Origin: Ruminococcus sp.
GTDB lineage: Bacteria > Bacillota > Clostridia > Oscillospirales > Ruminococcaceae
Assembly (NCBI GenBank): GCA_021770655.1
Contig: JAETQO010000017.1
Location: 33,266-97,265, forward strand
Direction: 5' to 3'
Length of the DNA: 64,000 nt
The position numbers and the translations under genes are program-made. The notes under the pieces are model-generated. The model ran no database searches and was not told where the DNA came from. It worked only from the letters and a program-made list of their open reading frames with translations. Positions 34,858 through 43,458 of this stretch are shown piece after piece; position 1 is the stretch's first letter, and every line of letters starts with the position of its first letter.

Positions 34858-36801
34858 TTAAAATCTTTTTCCGCCTCTGCCGCCTCCAAAGCCCATGCCG
34901 TTGGAATTTGATGTGATAACTCCAGTAACAGTTACGTCCTCCGAAATAGAACCGACTGTCACAGTGTAGGTCTCATTCTGTTTTATGTCGGGAGATGTAA
35001 ATACCACGCTTTGCCAGTTCTTTTCCGGAGTAAATGTAAGTATCACGTTTCCGTCACTGTCGGTGATCGTCAGAGTTTCGTTTGCAGAAGCCGTTGATGG
35101 GAGCGCGTGAAGCACGCAGTTCTGCGTTGAGCTTTCACCGAAGCATTCGTCCATTCCGACCGCTCCGCAGGCTATCAGCGTTCCGCCGCTCGCCTTGGCT
35201 TCACCGTTATAGTCAAGCGCTCCGTTACCGCTGTTGGTCGGACCGCTTACATATACAGTGCCGCCTGTAAGGTAAAAATCTCCGTTGGAATCAAATCCGT
35301 CGCCGTCGGCATTTACTGTAACGGTTCCTCCGTTGATGTTGAGCGATACTCCTTCCTGTACAGAAAACGGGTCTGCGCCCGCTCTGTCTGCCGCACCCGT
35401 GTCGCTGCCGCCTGCGCAGTTTATTCCATCGTCAGAAGCGACTACGTTTATTGTTCCTCCGTCTATGGTAACGACCGAGCCTTCTATGCCCTCGTAGCTT
35501 TTAGCTATGTTTATCTCTCCGTCGGAAATCGTTAAGTCACCGTTTGCGTGTATTCCGTCGTCGCCGGAAGACGCCGAAAGGCTTCCTCCCGAAATTATAA
35601 TATCGCCGTTAGAGTGGAGAGAGTCGTCTGCCGAGTCAATGGTGAAATTTCCTCCGCTGATATTGATTTCGCTGCCTGCCTTTAACGCTTTTGCCGATGT
35701 CGAGGCTTCGCTGCTTTCATCGGAGGCTGTTTCAAGCTGTAATGAGTTATATGAGGTTGCATTTTCAATAATCATTTCGCCGTTGTAATCAGTAGGCATT
35801 TCAGGAGGAGTTTCCCCGCCGTCAGGATTCATCATGCGTCTGCCTCCGGGACCGCCTCCGCCGTTGCCCATATCATCATGCCAGTTGCCGTTTGGAGAAC
35901 CATCGGATTTCATTGAGGCGTTCTTGCTTCCGCCGCCTGTTGTGATTTTGAAAGTTCCGCCTTCGACGGTAAGAACAGTTTCGGCTTCAAGTGCGTCGTT
36001 GTTGGAAACAATGTTGATGTTTCCGCCGCTAACGCTTATAAAGCCTTTGTCCGTTTTCTCTGTGTTGGTTGATTTAATACCGTTGGTGCCTGCCGATATG
36101 GTTATGTCTCCGTCGGAAATCTTAACGGAGTCCTTTCCCTCTAAAGCCGTTGAGGCTGAGGTCACATTCAATACACCGTCTGTGATGACAAGATCGTCCT
36201 TTGAAACTATCCCATGCTTGTAGTTAGCAGTTACAGTCAGCGCTCCGCTGCCGTTAATGGTCAGATCCGCCTTGGAGAATATGCAGCCGTCAGCATTTGA
36301 ATCTGTTTCGTCTAAAGAATAGGTTTCCGAATCGGCAAGTGAGTTTTCTGTTCCGTCCTCCAGAACCATATATACTTTTTTTGCCTTGCTTACGAAAACA
36401 GGAGCATTATCAGCGCAGGTGATGTTTACACCGTTAAAGATGAGTCTGATTTCCGCGTCTTTGTCTGCGGCTACTATTACTCTGCCGTTTTCCGCCGTTC
36501 CCGAAAGGATATATGTGCCTGCTTTTGAGATCGTGACTGTTTCACCCTGAGCGGCAGCGCCGTCGCCGTTTATCTGAGCTGTGCCGTTGGCAAAAGAAAC
36601 AGAGATCGCGTTTTCTTCATTATAGCCCACGTCCAGATCTTCCGCATCAATACTTACGTCGATGTTTGATTTTGCGGCAGTTGAGGTAGTCCGGCTTGAA
36701 GCGTCGGAGCGTTTGCTTTCGGAACAGCTTGTAAAAGTCGCTGTAACAGTAATGACAGCGGCAACGGCAGCCGCAAGCCTTCTGATTTTATCAAATCTCA
36801 T
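34858..36801 (-). CDS. Cthe_2159-type carbohydrate-binding beta-helix lipoprotein
   Basis: The 647-residue protein has a signal peptide ending in the lipobox TSC (Cys26), so it is surface-anchored. The body is many short beta-helix turns such as ADLTINGSGALTVTAN, GDLTISDGEINIAKS and SLNINGGTVTVNADG, with repeated DD(G/S)(I/L)HANGD-type calcium-like loops. This matches the Cthe_2159 (PF14262) family, reported to bind acidic plant-wall sugars. A Gly/Pro/Met-rich linker lies near residues 310-335 and a Gly/Arg tail ends the protein. A terminator separates it from the upstream DUF4956/VTC pair. Confidence 0.85.
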   Translation of the reverse strand: MRFDKIRRLAAAVAAVITVTATFTSCSESKRSDASSRTTSTAAKSNIDVSIDAEDLDVGYNEENAISVSFANGTAQINGDGAAAQGETVTISKAGTYILSGTAENGRVIVAADKDAEIRLIFNGVNITCADNAPVFVSKAKKVYMVLEDGTENSLADSETYSLDETDSNADGCIFSKADLTINGSGALTVTANYKHGIVSKDDLVITDGVLNVTSASTALEGKDSVKISDGDITISAGTNGIKSTNTEKTDKGFISVSGGNINIVSNNDALEAETVLTVEGGTFKITTGGGSKNASMKSDGSPNGNWHDDMGNGGGGPGGRRMMNPDGGETPPEMPTDYNGEMIIENATSYNSLQLETASDESSEASTSAKALKAGSEINISGGNFTIDSADDSLHSNGDIIISGGSLSASSGDDGIHANGDLTISDGEINIAKSYEGIEGSVVTIDGGTINVVASDDGINCAGGSDTGAADRAGADPFSVQEGVSLNINGGTVTVNADGDGFDSNGDFYLTGGTVYVSGPTNSGNGALDYNGEAKASGGTLIACGAVGMDECFGESSTQNCVLHALPSTASANETLTITDSDGNVILTFTPEKNWQSVVFTSPDIKQNETYTVTVGSISEDVTVTGVITSNSNGMGFGGGRGGKRF

Positions 36802-36833
36802 AAATATGTCCTCTCATAAGATCATTTGTAAAA

Positions 36834-36871
36834 GCGCCGCACGAAGTCTTACCAAAGTCCGTGTGCGGCGC
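36834..36871 (-). terminator. Terminator between DUF4956 and the Cthe_2159-type gene
   Basis: GCGCCGCAC (36834-36842) and GTGCGGCGC (36863-36871) are perfect complements, followed in the minus direction by TTTT. Transcription of the VTC-DUF4956 pair should mostly stop before the lipoprotein gene. Confidence 0.75.
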
Positions 36872-36886
36872 TAAATTATTTGGACT

Positions 36887-37570
36887 CTAAAACGACTGTT
36901 CAATTGCGTCGGGAACCCTCGAACACATAATTTCAAGATTTCCGTTTCTGCATCTCAGCTCGTCTATAAGCTGTTTTTCGTTAGCTCCGCTTTTGAAAGT
37001 AATATGATATTTAAGCTTAAAAAGACTGCCCATATTGGTGGTCTTTACCTGTACAAGCTCTGCGCTTGTAAGGTACTTTTCAAAAATATCGTCAAAAACT
37101 TCTGTGTAGTCAAGGCTTTCGGGTATAGTAATATTAAGCTCCTTTTCGGTTTTCGGTTTCTTTCCGATAGGTAAAAGCGTATAGATAATGTTCATTATGC
37201 TTACGCTCAGCGCAAGCGCAACAGCAAGCCCAAGATGCGTTGTTCCTGTGGCAAGTCCGACTGCCATTGAAAGGAATATTGTGCATATGTCCATTGCGCT
37301 TCCGGGAACGGAACGGAATCTTACCAGACTGAACGCACCCATAACAGCCACGCCCGTGCCGATATTTCCGTTGACAAGCATTATCACTACCTGAACGATA
37401 ACCGGGAGCAGAGCCAATGTCATCATAAAGCTCTTGGTTTTCTTTTGTTTGAAGTTGAACGCGAATGCAATCACTATTCCGAGAATGAGAGATGCAACAG
37501 TACAGATAATAAAATCCCCTGTAGAAATAGCCTCTACTGCCGCAGTCGTAGATGTTGAGTTATCAAGCAC
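36887..37570 (-). CDS. DUF4956 membrane protein
   Basis: This 227-residue protein has four hydrophobic segments in the first 135 residues and the family hallmark GAFSLVRFRSVPG, followed by a cytoplasmic alpha/beta domain. DUF4956 proteins are commonly encoded next to VTC-domain proteins, as here, and both often lie near CotH or Cthe_2159 genes. The function is not known; a role with polyphosphate or surface assembly has been suggested by context only. Its start overlaps the stop of the VTC gene by eight bases. Confidence 0.85.
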   Translation of the reverse strand: MLDNSTSTTAAVEAISTGDFIICTVASLILGIVIAFAFNFKQKKTKSFMMTLALLPVIVQVVIMLVNGNIGTGVAVMGAFSLVRFRSVPGSAMDICTIFLSMAVGLATGTTHLGLAVALALSVSIMNIIYTLLPIGKKPKTEKELNITIPESLDYTEVFDDIFEKYLTSAELVQVKTTNMGSLFKLKYHITFKSGANEKQLIDELRCRNGNLEIMCSRVPDAIEQSF

Positions 37571-38291
37571 AGCTGGTCACCTTACCTTTATTATTATTTT
37601 TGGAAAGCTCTTCAAGATATGCTGTTCCGTATTTTGAAAAAGAAGAAGGATAAATTTTAAGAGCGTCAAGTATTTTTGAGAGCCAGACGGGCATTGCGCC
37701 GGGAATTTTGATCTCCATTATTTTTGTGCCGTCTGGCAGAAGTTCCTTGCCTTGGATTCCTTTATCAAGTTCAAGTTCTTCCTCCCTGTAGATGATGTTT
37801 GAATCAAAAGTAATTCTGAGCGCAGGATTTTCAATTCCGCACAGCGCTATTCTGTCATAGCTCAGGTACATCGCAGGAGCAATGCCCTTATAGAAATCCA
37901 GAAAATATTTCAGTTCGTTTTCGATCTGAGGATTTTCACCCGGAGAGCTTTTTCCGGCAATGAAATCTCTGGACTGAGAGAGAGTCATTTCAACTCTGCG
38001 TTTATAAACAACTCCCTTATACTTCTTTTTCAGTTCTACAAAAACCATTGAATCGTCATCGGGAACGCCGTAGCTTCGTACTCGGAGCTTCTCCTTATAG
38101 ACGGGTTTTTCAATGGAATTTCTGATCAGTAGATGATCCGGAGTATCGTAGTAGATGTTGCATACCTTGCTTTTGCCGTATTTGTCGCTGATAAAATGCT
38201 TTGCAAGCCTTGTTATAAGCTTTTCATATGTACTTTCGTCAATCACATACTTCTTTTCGTATCGCTTGAATACTTCCTGGTAAGCTTCCAC
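37563..38291 (-). CDS. VTC-domain protein (polyphosphate polymerase-like)
   Basis: The 242-residue protein has the VTC tunnel-fold pattern RYEKKYVIDESTYEKL, NIYYDTPDHLLIRNSIEKP, EKLRVRSYG, VELKKKYKGVVYKRR and the late IMEIKIPGAMPVWLSK, with the alternating Arg/Lys and Glu ligands of triphosphate-tunnel enzymes. In yeast Vtc4 the domain makes polyphosphate from ATP; bacterial members are mostly untested. The GTG at 38291 follows AGGAGAG and begins family-like sequence. It is paired with DUF4956 with an eight-base overlap. Confidence 0.82.
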   Translation of the reverse strand: MEAYQEVFKRYEKKYVIDESTYEKLITRLAKHFISDKYGKSKVCNIYYDTPDHLLIRNSIEKPVYKEKLRVRSYGVPDDDSMVFVELKKKYKGVVYKRRVEMTLSQSRDFIAGKSSPGENPQIENELKYFLDFYKGIAPAMYLSYDRIALCGIENPALRITFDSNIIYREEELELDKGIQGKELLPDGTKIMEIKIPGAMPVWLSKILDALKIYPSSFSKYGTAYLEELSKNNNKGKVTSCA

Positions 38292-38430
38292 ATAATCTCT
38301 CCTTTCATTGTTGTGTAAGGGTTTAGTATGATTTCTGTAATTTTCTGCGTTGTTAGTATAATATACTAGCATTAAATGTAGATAAACCATATATGCAGAT
38401 ATGGTGAAAGTTCAGAAAGACATCATATAC

Positions 38431-38470
38431 GCAAAAAGCCGCGGCGCGAGGGGGTGCGGGCGGCTTTTGC
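38431..38470 (-). terminator. tyrS terminator
   Basis: GCAAAAAGCCGC (38431-38442) pairs with GCGGCTTTTGC (38460-38470), giving a GC-rich stem with a T-run in the minus direction, about 55 bases beyond the tyrS stop. Confidence 0.7.
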
Positions 38471-38523
38471 ATTAGAATTAATACTGAACCTGTTTTGTCT
38501 GCTTCAAACGTACTCACGCTGAT

Positions 38524-39741
38524 TTATTCTGCAATTGCCTTATGGAAAATCTTCTTTCCTTTTTTGATTATAACAGGCTCGGAAAGATCAACAAGTCCCT
38601 TTGGGTCTGTGAACTTTTCATCGTTTACGGATATACCGTTCTGTGTAACAAGACGTCTTGCTTCGCCGTTTGAAGCGCAAAGACCGCATTTAACGAGCAG
38701 TGTAAGGATTCCGATCTTACCGTCATCAAGCTCAGCCGCAGGAATAGCTGTAGAAGGCATATCCGCACTGTCGCCGCCGCCTGCGAAGATCGCCTTTGCC
38801 GCAGTATCTGCCTTGTTGGCCTCTTCCTCGCCGTGAACAAGCTTTGTAAGCTCGTAAGCCAGCAGTTCTTTAGCCTTGTTGTATTCTGCGCCCTCCATAT
38901 GCTTTTCCATTTTCTCGATTTCCTCGATAGGTACAAAGGTAAGCATTTTCAGGCATTTGATAACATCAGCGTCAGCTACGTTTCTCCAGTATTGATAGAA
39001 CTCGTACGGAGAAGTCTTTTCAGGGTCGAGCCATACTGCGCCCTTTTCGGTCTTGCCCATCTTCTTACCCTCGGAATTGAGCAGAAGAGTAATAGTCATA
39101 GCGTAAGCGTCCTTGCCAAGCTTCTTTCTGATAAGTTCAGTACCGCCCAGCATATTTGCCCACTGGTCGTCACCACCGAACTGCATATTACAGCCGTAGT
39201 CTGTAAACAGCTTGTAGAAATCGTATGACTGCATTATCATGTAGTTGAATTCCAGGAAAGTAAGTCCTCTTTCCATTCTCTGCTTGTAACACTCAAAGGT
39301 AAGCATTTTGTTTACCGAGAAACAAGCGCCTACTTCGCGCAGGACATCTATATAGTTCAGGTCGAGCAGCCAGTCCGCATTGTTTACCACCAGTGCCTTG
39401 CCGTCGGAGAAGTCGATAAAGCGGCTCATCTGCTTTTTAAAGCATTCAACATTGTGCTGAATGGTTTCGGGAGTGAGCATCTTTCTCATATCCGTCTTTC
39501 CCGACGGATCGCCTATCATTCCGGTGCCGCCTCCGAGCAGAGCTATAGGCTTGTTGCCTGCCATTTGCAGACGCTTCATAAGGCAAAGCGCCATAAAGTG
39601 TCCGACATGGAGAGAATCAGCTGTCGGGTCAAAACCAATGTAGAACGTAGCCTTTCCGGCATTGATAAGTTCTTTGATTTCCTCCTCGTCGGTAAGCTGA
39701 GCGAGAAGACCTCTTCTTTTTAGTTCTTCAAATAATGTCAT
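38524..39741 (-). CDS. tyrS: Tyrosyl-tRNA synthetase
   Basis: TyrRS charges tRNA-Tyr. The 405-residue class I synthetase has the HIGH-like motif [12 protein letters not shown], the Tyr/ATP pocket [14 protein letters not shown] and [12 protein letters not shown], the KMSKS-like KKMGKTEKG, and a C-terminal S4 domain ([21 protein letters not shown]). AGGAGG precedes the ATG. Firmicute tyrS genes usually sit behind a T-box leader; here none is present in the 80 bases upstream, where a repeat terminus lies instead, and a tyrosine-type T-box is found 2.1 kb upstream on the same strand. Confidence 0.96.
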   Translation of the reverse strand: MTLFEELKRRGLLAQLTDEEEIKELINAGKATFYIGFDPTADSLHVGHFMALCLMKRLQMAGNKPIALLGGGTGMIGDPSGKTDMRKMLTPETIQHNVECFKKQMSRFIDFSDGKALVVNNADWLLDLNYIDVLREVGACFSVNKMLTFECYKQRMERGLTFLEFNYMIMQSYDFYKLFTDYGCNMQFGGDDQWANMLGGTELIRKKLGKDAYAMTITLLLNSEGKKMGKTEKGAVWLDPEKTSPYEFYQYWRNVADADVIKCLKMLTFVPIEEIEKMEKHMEGAEYNKAKELLAYELTKLVHGEEEANKADTAAKAIFAGGGDSADMPSTAIPAAELDDGKIGILTLLVKCGLCASNGEARRLVTQNGISVNDEKFTDPKGLVDLSEPVIIKKGKKIFHKAIAE

Positions 39742-39764
39742 TTTTTATTCCTCCAAATTTATAA

Positions 39765-39786
39765 TAGTTGTGCGGTGTTGCCTTAA
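39765..39786. repeat. Isolated terminus of the TTAAGG repeat element
   Basis: These 22 bases (TAGTTGTGCGGTGTT then GCCTTAA) are identical to the right end of the intact element (60069-60090). Nothing else of the element remains. It lies 23 bases upstream of the tyrS start. Confidence 0.85.
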
Positions 39787-39821
39787 ATTACATAAATTAC
39801 AATAAAACATAAACGATGAGA

Positions 39822-40274
39822 TCAGCATTTGATCTCATGGATACCACCGCCTTTCCGTAGCCAAGTCATTAAATACTCTTTTTCGTCTGTTGTTTTATCA
39901 GTGTTTTCACACGAAATTTCAAAACCCTCTCGTTTGTAGAATCTCACAGCTTTCTCATTTTTGACATAAACGTTAAGCGAAAGCTTATCATGCTTTTGCT
40001 TTACATGGTCAAGCAAAGCTTTTCCTATGCCTTTTCGCTGAAGGCTTTTGTCAACAAAAATTCCTGCAATATAATTTTGTTCGAGCCCGATAAATCCGCA
40101 GATTTTTTCTTTCGATTTATAAATATAGACTTCGGCGTTGGAAATAGCCGACTTAACGTTTTCAAAATTATCGAGCCAATATTTTTTTTCAATAAACCAG
40201 TGGGCGGAAATATTTTCGTTCAGCCAGATATTCATTACATCTTTTATATCTTGATTTTTCATTTCGGTTATCAT
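39822..40274 (-). CDS. GNAT-family N-acetyltransferase
   Basis: The 150-residue protein has the acetyl-CoA motif VDKSLQRKGIGKALLDHVKQ and the later NEKAVRFYKREGFEI of small GNATs (YjaB/PhnO-like). The substrate is unknown. AGGAGAAA precedes the ATG. It starts 11 bases after the stop of the radical SAM gene and forms with that gene and the methyltransferase a tight minus-strand trio behind the T-box. These three are more AT-rich than most neighbours, consistent with acquisition as a block. Confidence 0.8.
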   Translation of the reverse strand: MITEMKNQDIKDVMNIWLNENISAHWFIEKKYWLDNFENVKSAISNAEVYIYKSKEKICGFIGLEQNYIAGIFVDKSLQRKGIGKALLDHVKQKHDKLSLNVYVKNEKAVRFYKREGFEISCENTDKTTDEKEYLMTWLRKGGGIHEIKC

Positions 40275-40285
40275 TTATTTTTCTC

Positions 40286-41173
40286 CTATATATCGAAAAA
40301 AGACAGCTGTTTGTCCCCATACCCTTGCTTATAGGAGCTGATAATATCTTTCATACTGTACAAAATTCCGTACTTGTCGCATTCTGCGGAAAATACTCCC
40401 CACAATTTTTTGGCATTCGGAGAAACGCAGTTATAACGTTCGCCGTAGTATTTGCGGTACTTGTCCGACAGCCCCGGGAACAGCTCGTCCAGCTTTTTAT
40501 AGTAATGTTCACGCTGATTCATTCTTAACGTCATACCGAAAGCCGGGTAAATATATTCCACTCCGCATTCGTGAGCGCGCTTTACAATGCTCAGAATGTT
40601 TTCCTCGCTATCCTCAATAAGCGGAAGTACGGGCATAAGCGTTATGCCTGTTTTTAAGCCTGCTTCAGACATTTTAGCAAGCGCTTCAAACCGTTCGGAC
40701 GAAACGCTTACGTTCGGTTCAACAAGCCTGCAAAGCTTATCATCGCAGGTCGTTACAGTCATTTTGCAAAGCACGGGAGAATGTCCGGCTATCTGTCTGT
40801 ATAAGTCAATATCCCTTGTAATAAGCGAAGATTTTGTTATTACCGTTACTCCGAAATTATAAGCGTCGATAAGCATTAATGCCTTTTCGGTAATCCGTTC
40901 GGTCTTCTCAAAAGGATTGTAAGGATCGCACATTGCTCCTGTTCCGATAACGCCGGTGCGGACCTTACGCCGAAGTTCGTTTCTCAGAATTTCAATGCAG
41001 TTTTCCTTTGCTCTTACCGTATCGAAATTATCGATACGATAGCACTCGCTCCTGCTGTCGCAGTAAATGCACCCGTGACAACAGCCTCGGTACAGATTCA
41101 TATTGTAGTCGTTTCCGAACCAATCGGAGGATTTATTTTTCTGTAATATGGTTTTGCAGGGGATAGTCTGCAT
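40286..41173 (-). CDS. Radical SAM protein, spore photoproduct lyase (SPL)-like family
   Basis: The 295-residue protein has the 4Fe-4S cluster motif CCHGCIYCD (CX3CX2C) near residue 31, preceded by NLYRGC, and the later TGAMCDPYNPFEKTERITEKAL. This pattern belongs to the SPL-like radical SAM family that is widespread and functionally uncharacterised in gut Clostridia; true SPL repairs UV spore photoproduct. The C-terminus YGDKQLSFFDI is also typical. Twelve bases separate it from the upstream methyltransferase. The substrate is unknown. Confidence 0.8.
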   Translation of the reverse strand: MQTIPCKTILQKNKSSDWFGNDYNMNLYRGCCHGCIYCDSRSECYRIDNFDTVRAKENCIEILRNELRRKVRTGVIGTGAMCDPYNPFEKTERITEKALMLIDAYNFGVTVITKSSLITRDIDLYRQIAGHSPVLCKMTVTTCDDKLCRLVEPNVSVSSERFEALAKMSEAGLKTGITLMPVLPLIEDSEENILSIVKRAHECGVEYIYPAFGMTLRMNQREHYYKKLDELFPGLSDKYRKYYGERYNCVSPNAKKLWGVFSAECDKYGILYSMKDIISSYKQGYGDKQLSFFDI

Positions 41174-41185
41174 AATAAATCTCCT

Positions 41186-41857
41186 TTATTTAACCGCCGC
41201 AATAACAGAAAATTTTTGATAAGAATAAATACATTCCGGATTTTCAAAACCGCTTTCTTTAAGCATTTGAATTTCTTTTTGAACAGAACATTCTCTGTCC
41301 AGCTTTCGTCTTTCTTTCCAAAGCTGCAAATCCTTTTGAGAAAGACCGGACTTTTCAAGAGCGTTCACCCAAGCCGAATCTACGGCTAAACTGAAATTTT
41401 TATCGTCAAAACAAAATTGATCGTAATTTATAAAAGCTCCGCCGATTGGAAGTCTGTCGTAAATTGCTTTAAATAAATTTATTTTTTCATCATTTTCCAG
41501 ATGATGAATAGACAAAGCTGAAATTATAAGGTCAAAATCTCTTGTGGGTAATGCTTTGCAGTAATTGTCTGTTATAAACTTCACATTTTCAATTTCGGCA
41601 AAACGTTTTTTCGCACCATCAAGCATCTCTTCCGCAATATCATCAAGAGTAAATTCCGCATTTGGAAAGGGTTTGTACCAATACATAGAGAGTAAGCCTG
41701 TTCCCGCACCTAAATCAAGAATACACTTTGGCGTTTTCACAGTTTTTGCAAGCAATTCCGTAGTATTGACATAAAAATCTTCAAAACAAGGAATAAATTT
41801 TCGTCTGTTGATGTCATATTCTTTGGCGATAAGATTAAACTGATTTTCTATGTTCAT
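41186..41857 (-). CDS. Class I SAM-dependent methyltransferase
   Basis: The 223-residue protein has motif I ILDLGAGTGLLSMYW, the acidic loop FTLDDIAEEML, motif post-II FDLIISALSIHHL and GGAFINYD, as in UbiE/Tam-type small-molecule methyltransferases. The target is unknown. ATG 41857 follows GGAGG at 7 bases. It is the first gene after the T-box terminator, so by position it is the gene directly controlled by that leader, which is unusual for this enzyme type. Confidence 0.85.
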   Translation of the reverse strand: MNIENQFNLIAKEYDINRRKFIPCFEDFYVNTTELLAKTVKTPKCILDLGAGTGLLSMYWYKPFPNAEFTLDDIAEEMLDGAKKRFAEIENVKFITDNYCKALPTRDFDLIISALSIHHLENDEKINLFKAIYDRLPIGGAFINYDQFCFDDKNFSLAVDSAWVNALEKSGLSQKDLQLWKERRKLDRECSVQKEIQMLKESGFENPECIYSYQKFSVIAAVK

Positions 41858-41874
41858 AAAGCTTGCCTCCAATC

Positions 41875-42147
41875 AAAAAATCCTCCGACAGAACATCTGC
41901 CGGAGGACGAAATTACTCGTGGTACCACCTCGGTTTATCGGATAAATTATCCGACCTTTACGAACTCAGCATAAAATGCGAAGTCACTGCGCTTTAACGG
42001 GCGCACCCGTATTTCACTACTTAAATTTCGCAAGATCCGCTCGGAGATGTATTCGCAGACGTATTCCTCCGCTTCCTTGCACCGACCGAAAGCTCTCTTG
42101 TTCGGAAAAACGTCCCTACTTGTTCTCGTCACAGCGTTTAACTTATT
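41875..42147 (-). promoter_or_regulatory. T-box leader, probably tyrosine-specific
   Basis: On the minus strand the leader has the AGTA box, the AGAG and GGTCGGTGCAAGG distal elements of stem I, a specifier region GAATACATCTCCGAGC with codon UAC (Tyr), the T-box proper GAGGTGGTACCACG (41930-41918), and a terminator hairpin TCCTCCGGCAGA/TCTGTCGGAGGA followed by TTTTTT (41880-41875). The UGGU of the T-box would pair with an ACCA acceptor end, as on tRNA-Tyr. Uncharged tRNA-Tyr should allow read-through into the methyltransferase, radical SAM, acetyltransferase and possibly tyrS genes. The specifier is read by pattern, not by folding. Confidence 0.85.
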
Positions 42148-42153
42148 ATTTTA

Positions 42154-42182
42154 AGGATAACATAGGATCACTTATTTGTCAA
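42154..42182 (-). promoter_or_regulatory. Promoter of the T-box transcript
   Basis: TTGACA (42182-42177) and TATCCT (42159-42154) are 17 bases apart on the minus strand. The -35 overlaps the end of a kinase gene fragment. Confidence 0.7.
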
Positions 42183-42336
42183 GGCTTTTTTGAATTTTTC
42201 CCAGACTTGCTGTGAAAGTGATAATACCTTCTTCCGCTTTGCAGTAAATTTTTCCTTTGTGCGATCTTACTATTTCTCTTGCAATGGAAAGACCTATTCC
42301 GTTGTCTGCTCTTTTTTCGCCCTCTTTGCGGATGAT
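42172..42336 (-). pseudogene. C-terminal fragment of a sensor histidine kinase
   Basis: The frame reads KEGEKRADNGIGLSIAREIV and then RSHKGKIYCKAEEGIITFTASL before a TAA, the G2 box and final strands of a GHKL kinase domain. The N box, G1 box and all earlier domains are missing, and the AT-rich sequence upstream has no start codon for it. It is the relic of a deleted kinase gene lying directly upstream of the T-box promoter. Confidence 0.75.
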
Positions 42337-42380
42337 ATTATATATTATAACAGCCGGTATCAGAAATGATATAAGGTGAT

Positions 42381-42414
42381 TATATATTAATAGATTTAAA
42401 ACTATTAATATATA
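42381..42414. repeat. Perfect AT-rich inverted repeat downstream of lysR
   Basis: The 13-base arms TATATATTAATAG (42381-42393) and CTATTAATATATA (42402-42414) are perfect complements around 8 bases. It lies about 60 bases past the LysR stop. It could be a weak terminator or a protein-binding site. Confidence 0.5.
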
Positions 42415-42475
42415 GTATAATATATATTTCTCTATATAAGCAGAATGGTGTATAATTATAGATAACGGACAAAGA

Positions 42476-43354
42476 TTACATAAATCTTTGTTTATACCGC
42501 TTAAAATAGTTGATAATTATTTGCTTGCAGTGCTCTACCGACGGTGTCATGTAACGTGATTCATCCCATGATAGTAGGATGTATCTCTTCATCGGCAAAT
42601 CAGAGACATGTTTGAAAACAAGAAAATCACTGTAAAAATGTTCCCATGTGTACTTTGGTATGAATGCAATGCCGAGATTAATTTTCAGCAGATCTCTCAT
42701 AATGTTTGGAGAATCAACATAGGTGGAAATCGTAGGAGTAAAATCGCATTCCTTGCAGTAGTGGGAAATTATATTGTAAAGATTGTGCCCTGTACTAAGA
42801 CTGATGAATGATTCGTTGGCTAAGTCGCTGATTGTTAGATTATCTTTTTTGGCAAGTCTGTGTTTTTTAGGGATAACTACTCCCAATGGTTCTTCCATGA
42901 GTATTGTTTCGGATGATTCGGATATATGTGTATAATCTGAGAATATTTTCAAATCATAGGGCATAAGCTCCATATCAGCGTGTTGTAAAAGCTGCAAATG
43001 CATCTTAGGGTATGCTGTTTGAATTTCACTGATGATTTCGGGAATAAGCAATGATGTGGATTGAACGCAGATACAAACGTTTTTTAGTGTGTCCTCTTTG
43101 TAAGTTTGCAGCTCTCGCTTGGCATTATCGAGTGATTGGAAAACAGCGTTGACGTGTTTTAGAAAAATTTCGCCTGCTTTGTTTAAAACAATTTGCTTGC
43201 CCACTCTGTCAAACAGAGGCATTCCCACCTCGTTTTCCAATCGCTTTAACGTTTGACTTAGTGATGGTTGTGCGATGAACAATTGCTTTGCAGATGCAGA
43301 AATGTTCTGATTTTTTGCAATAATACGGAAATATTCCAATTGTTGTAATTCCAC
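42476..43354 (-). CDS. LysR-family transcriptional regulator
   Basis: The 292-residue protein has the LysR helix-turn-helix at the N-terminus (ELQQLEYFRIIAKNQNISASAKQLFIAQPSLSQTLKRLE) broken here as ELQQLEYF, SASAKQLFIAQPSLS and KRLENEVG, then a two-lobe effector domain with LNLGIAFIP-like KINLGIAFIPKY near residue 220. GTG 43354 is preferred: AAAGGA is 9 bases upstream, whereas ATG 43363 abuts that site. It is divergent from the SGNH hydrolase gene with about 100 bases between, the usual arrangement for a LysR regulator and its target. The effector is unknown. Confidence 0.88.
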   Translation of the reverse strand: MELQQLEYFRIIAKNQNISASAKQLFIAQPSLSQTLKRLENEVGMPLFDRVGKQIVLNKAGEIFLKHVNAVFQSLDNAKRELQTYKEDTLKNVCICVQSTSLLIPEIISEIQTAYPKMHLQLLQHADMELMPYDLKIFSDYTHISESSETILMEEPLGVVIPKKHRLAKKDNLTISDLANESFISLSTGHNLYNIISHYCKECDFTPTISTYVDSPNIMRDLLKINLGIAFIPKYTWEHFYSDFLVFKHVSDLPMKRYILLSWDESRYMTPSVEHCKQIIINYFKRYKQRFM

Positions 43355-43458
43355 AAATATCATTCCTTTGCAATATAAAAATTAAAATAAATAGCTTTCA
43401 AGCTATATTATATCATTTCTTTTAATAAAATTCAAGATAAATAATCGGAGGTAATATT

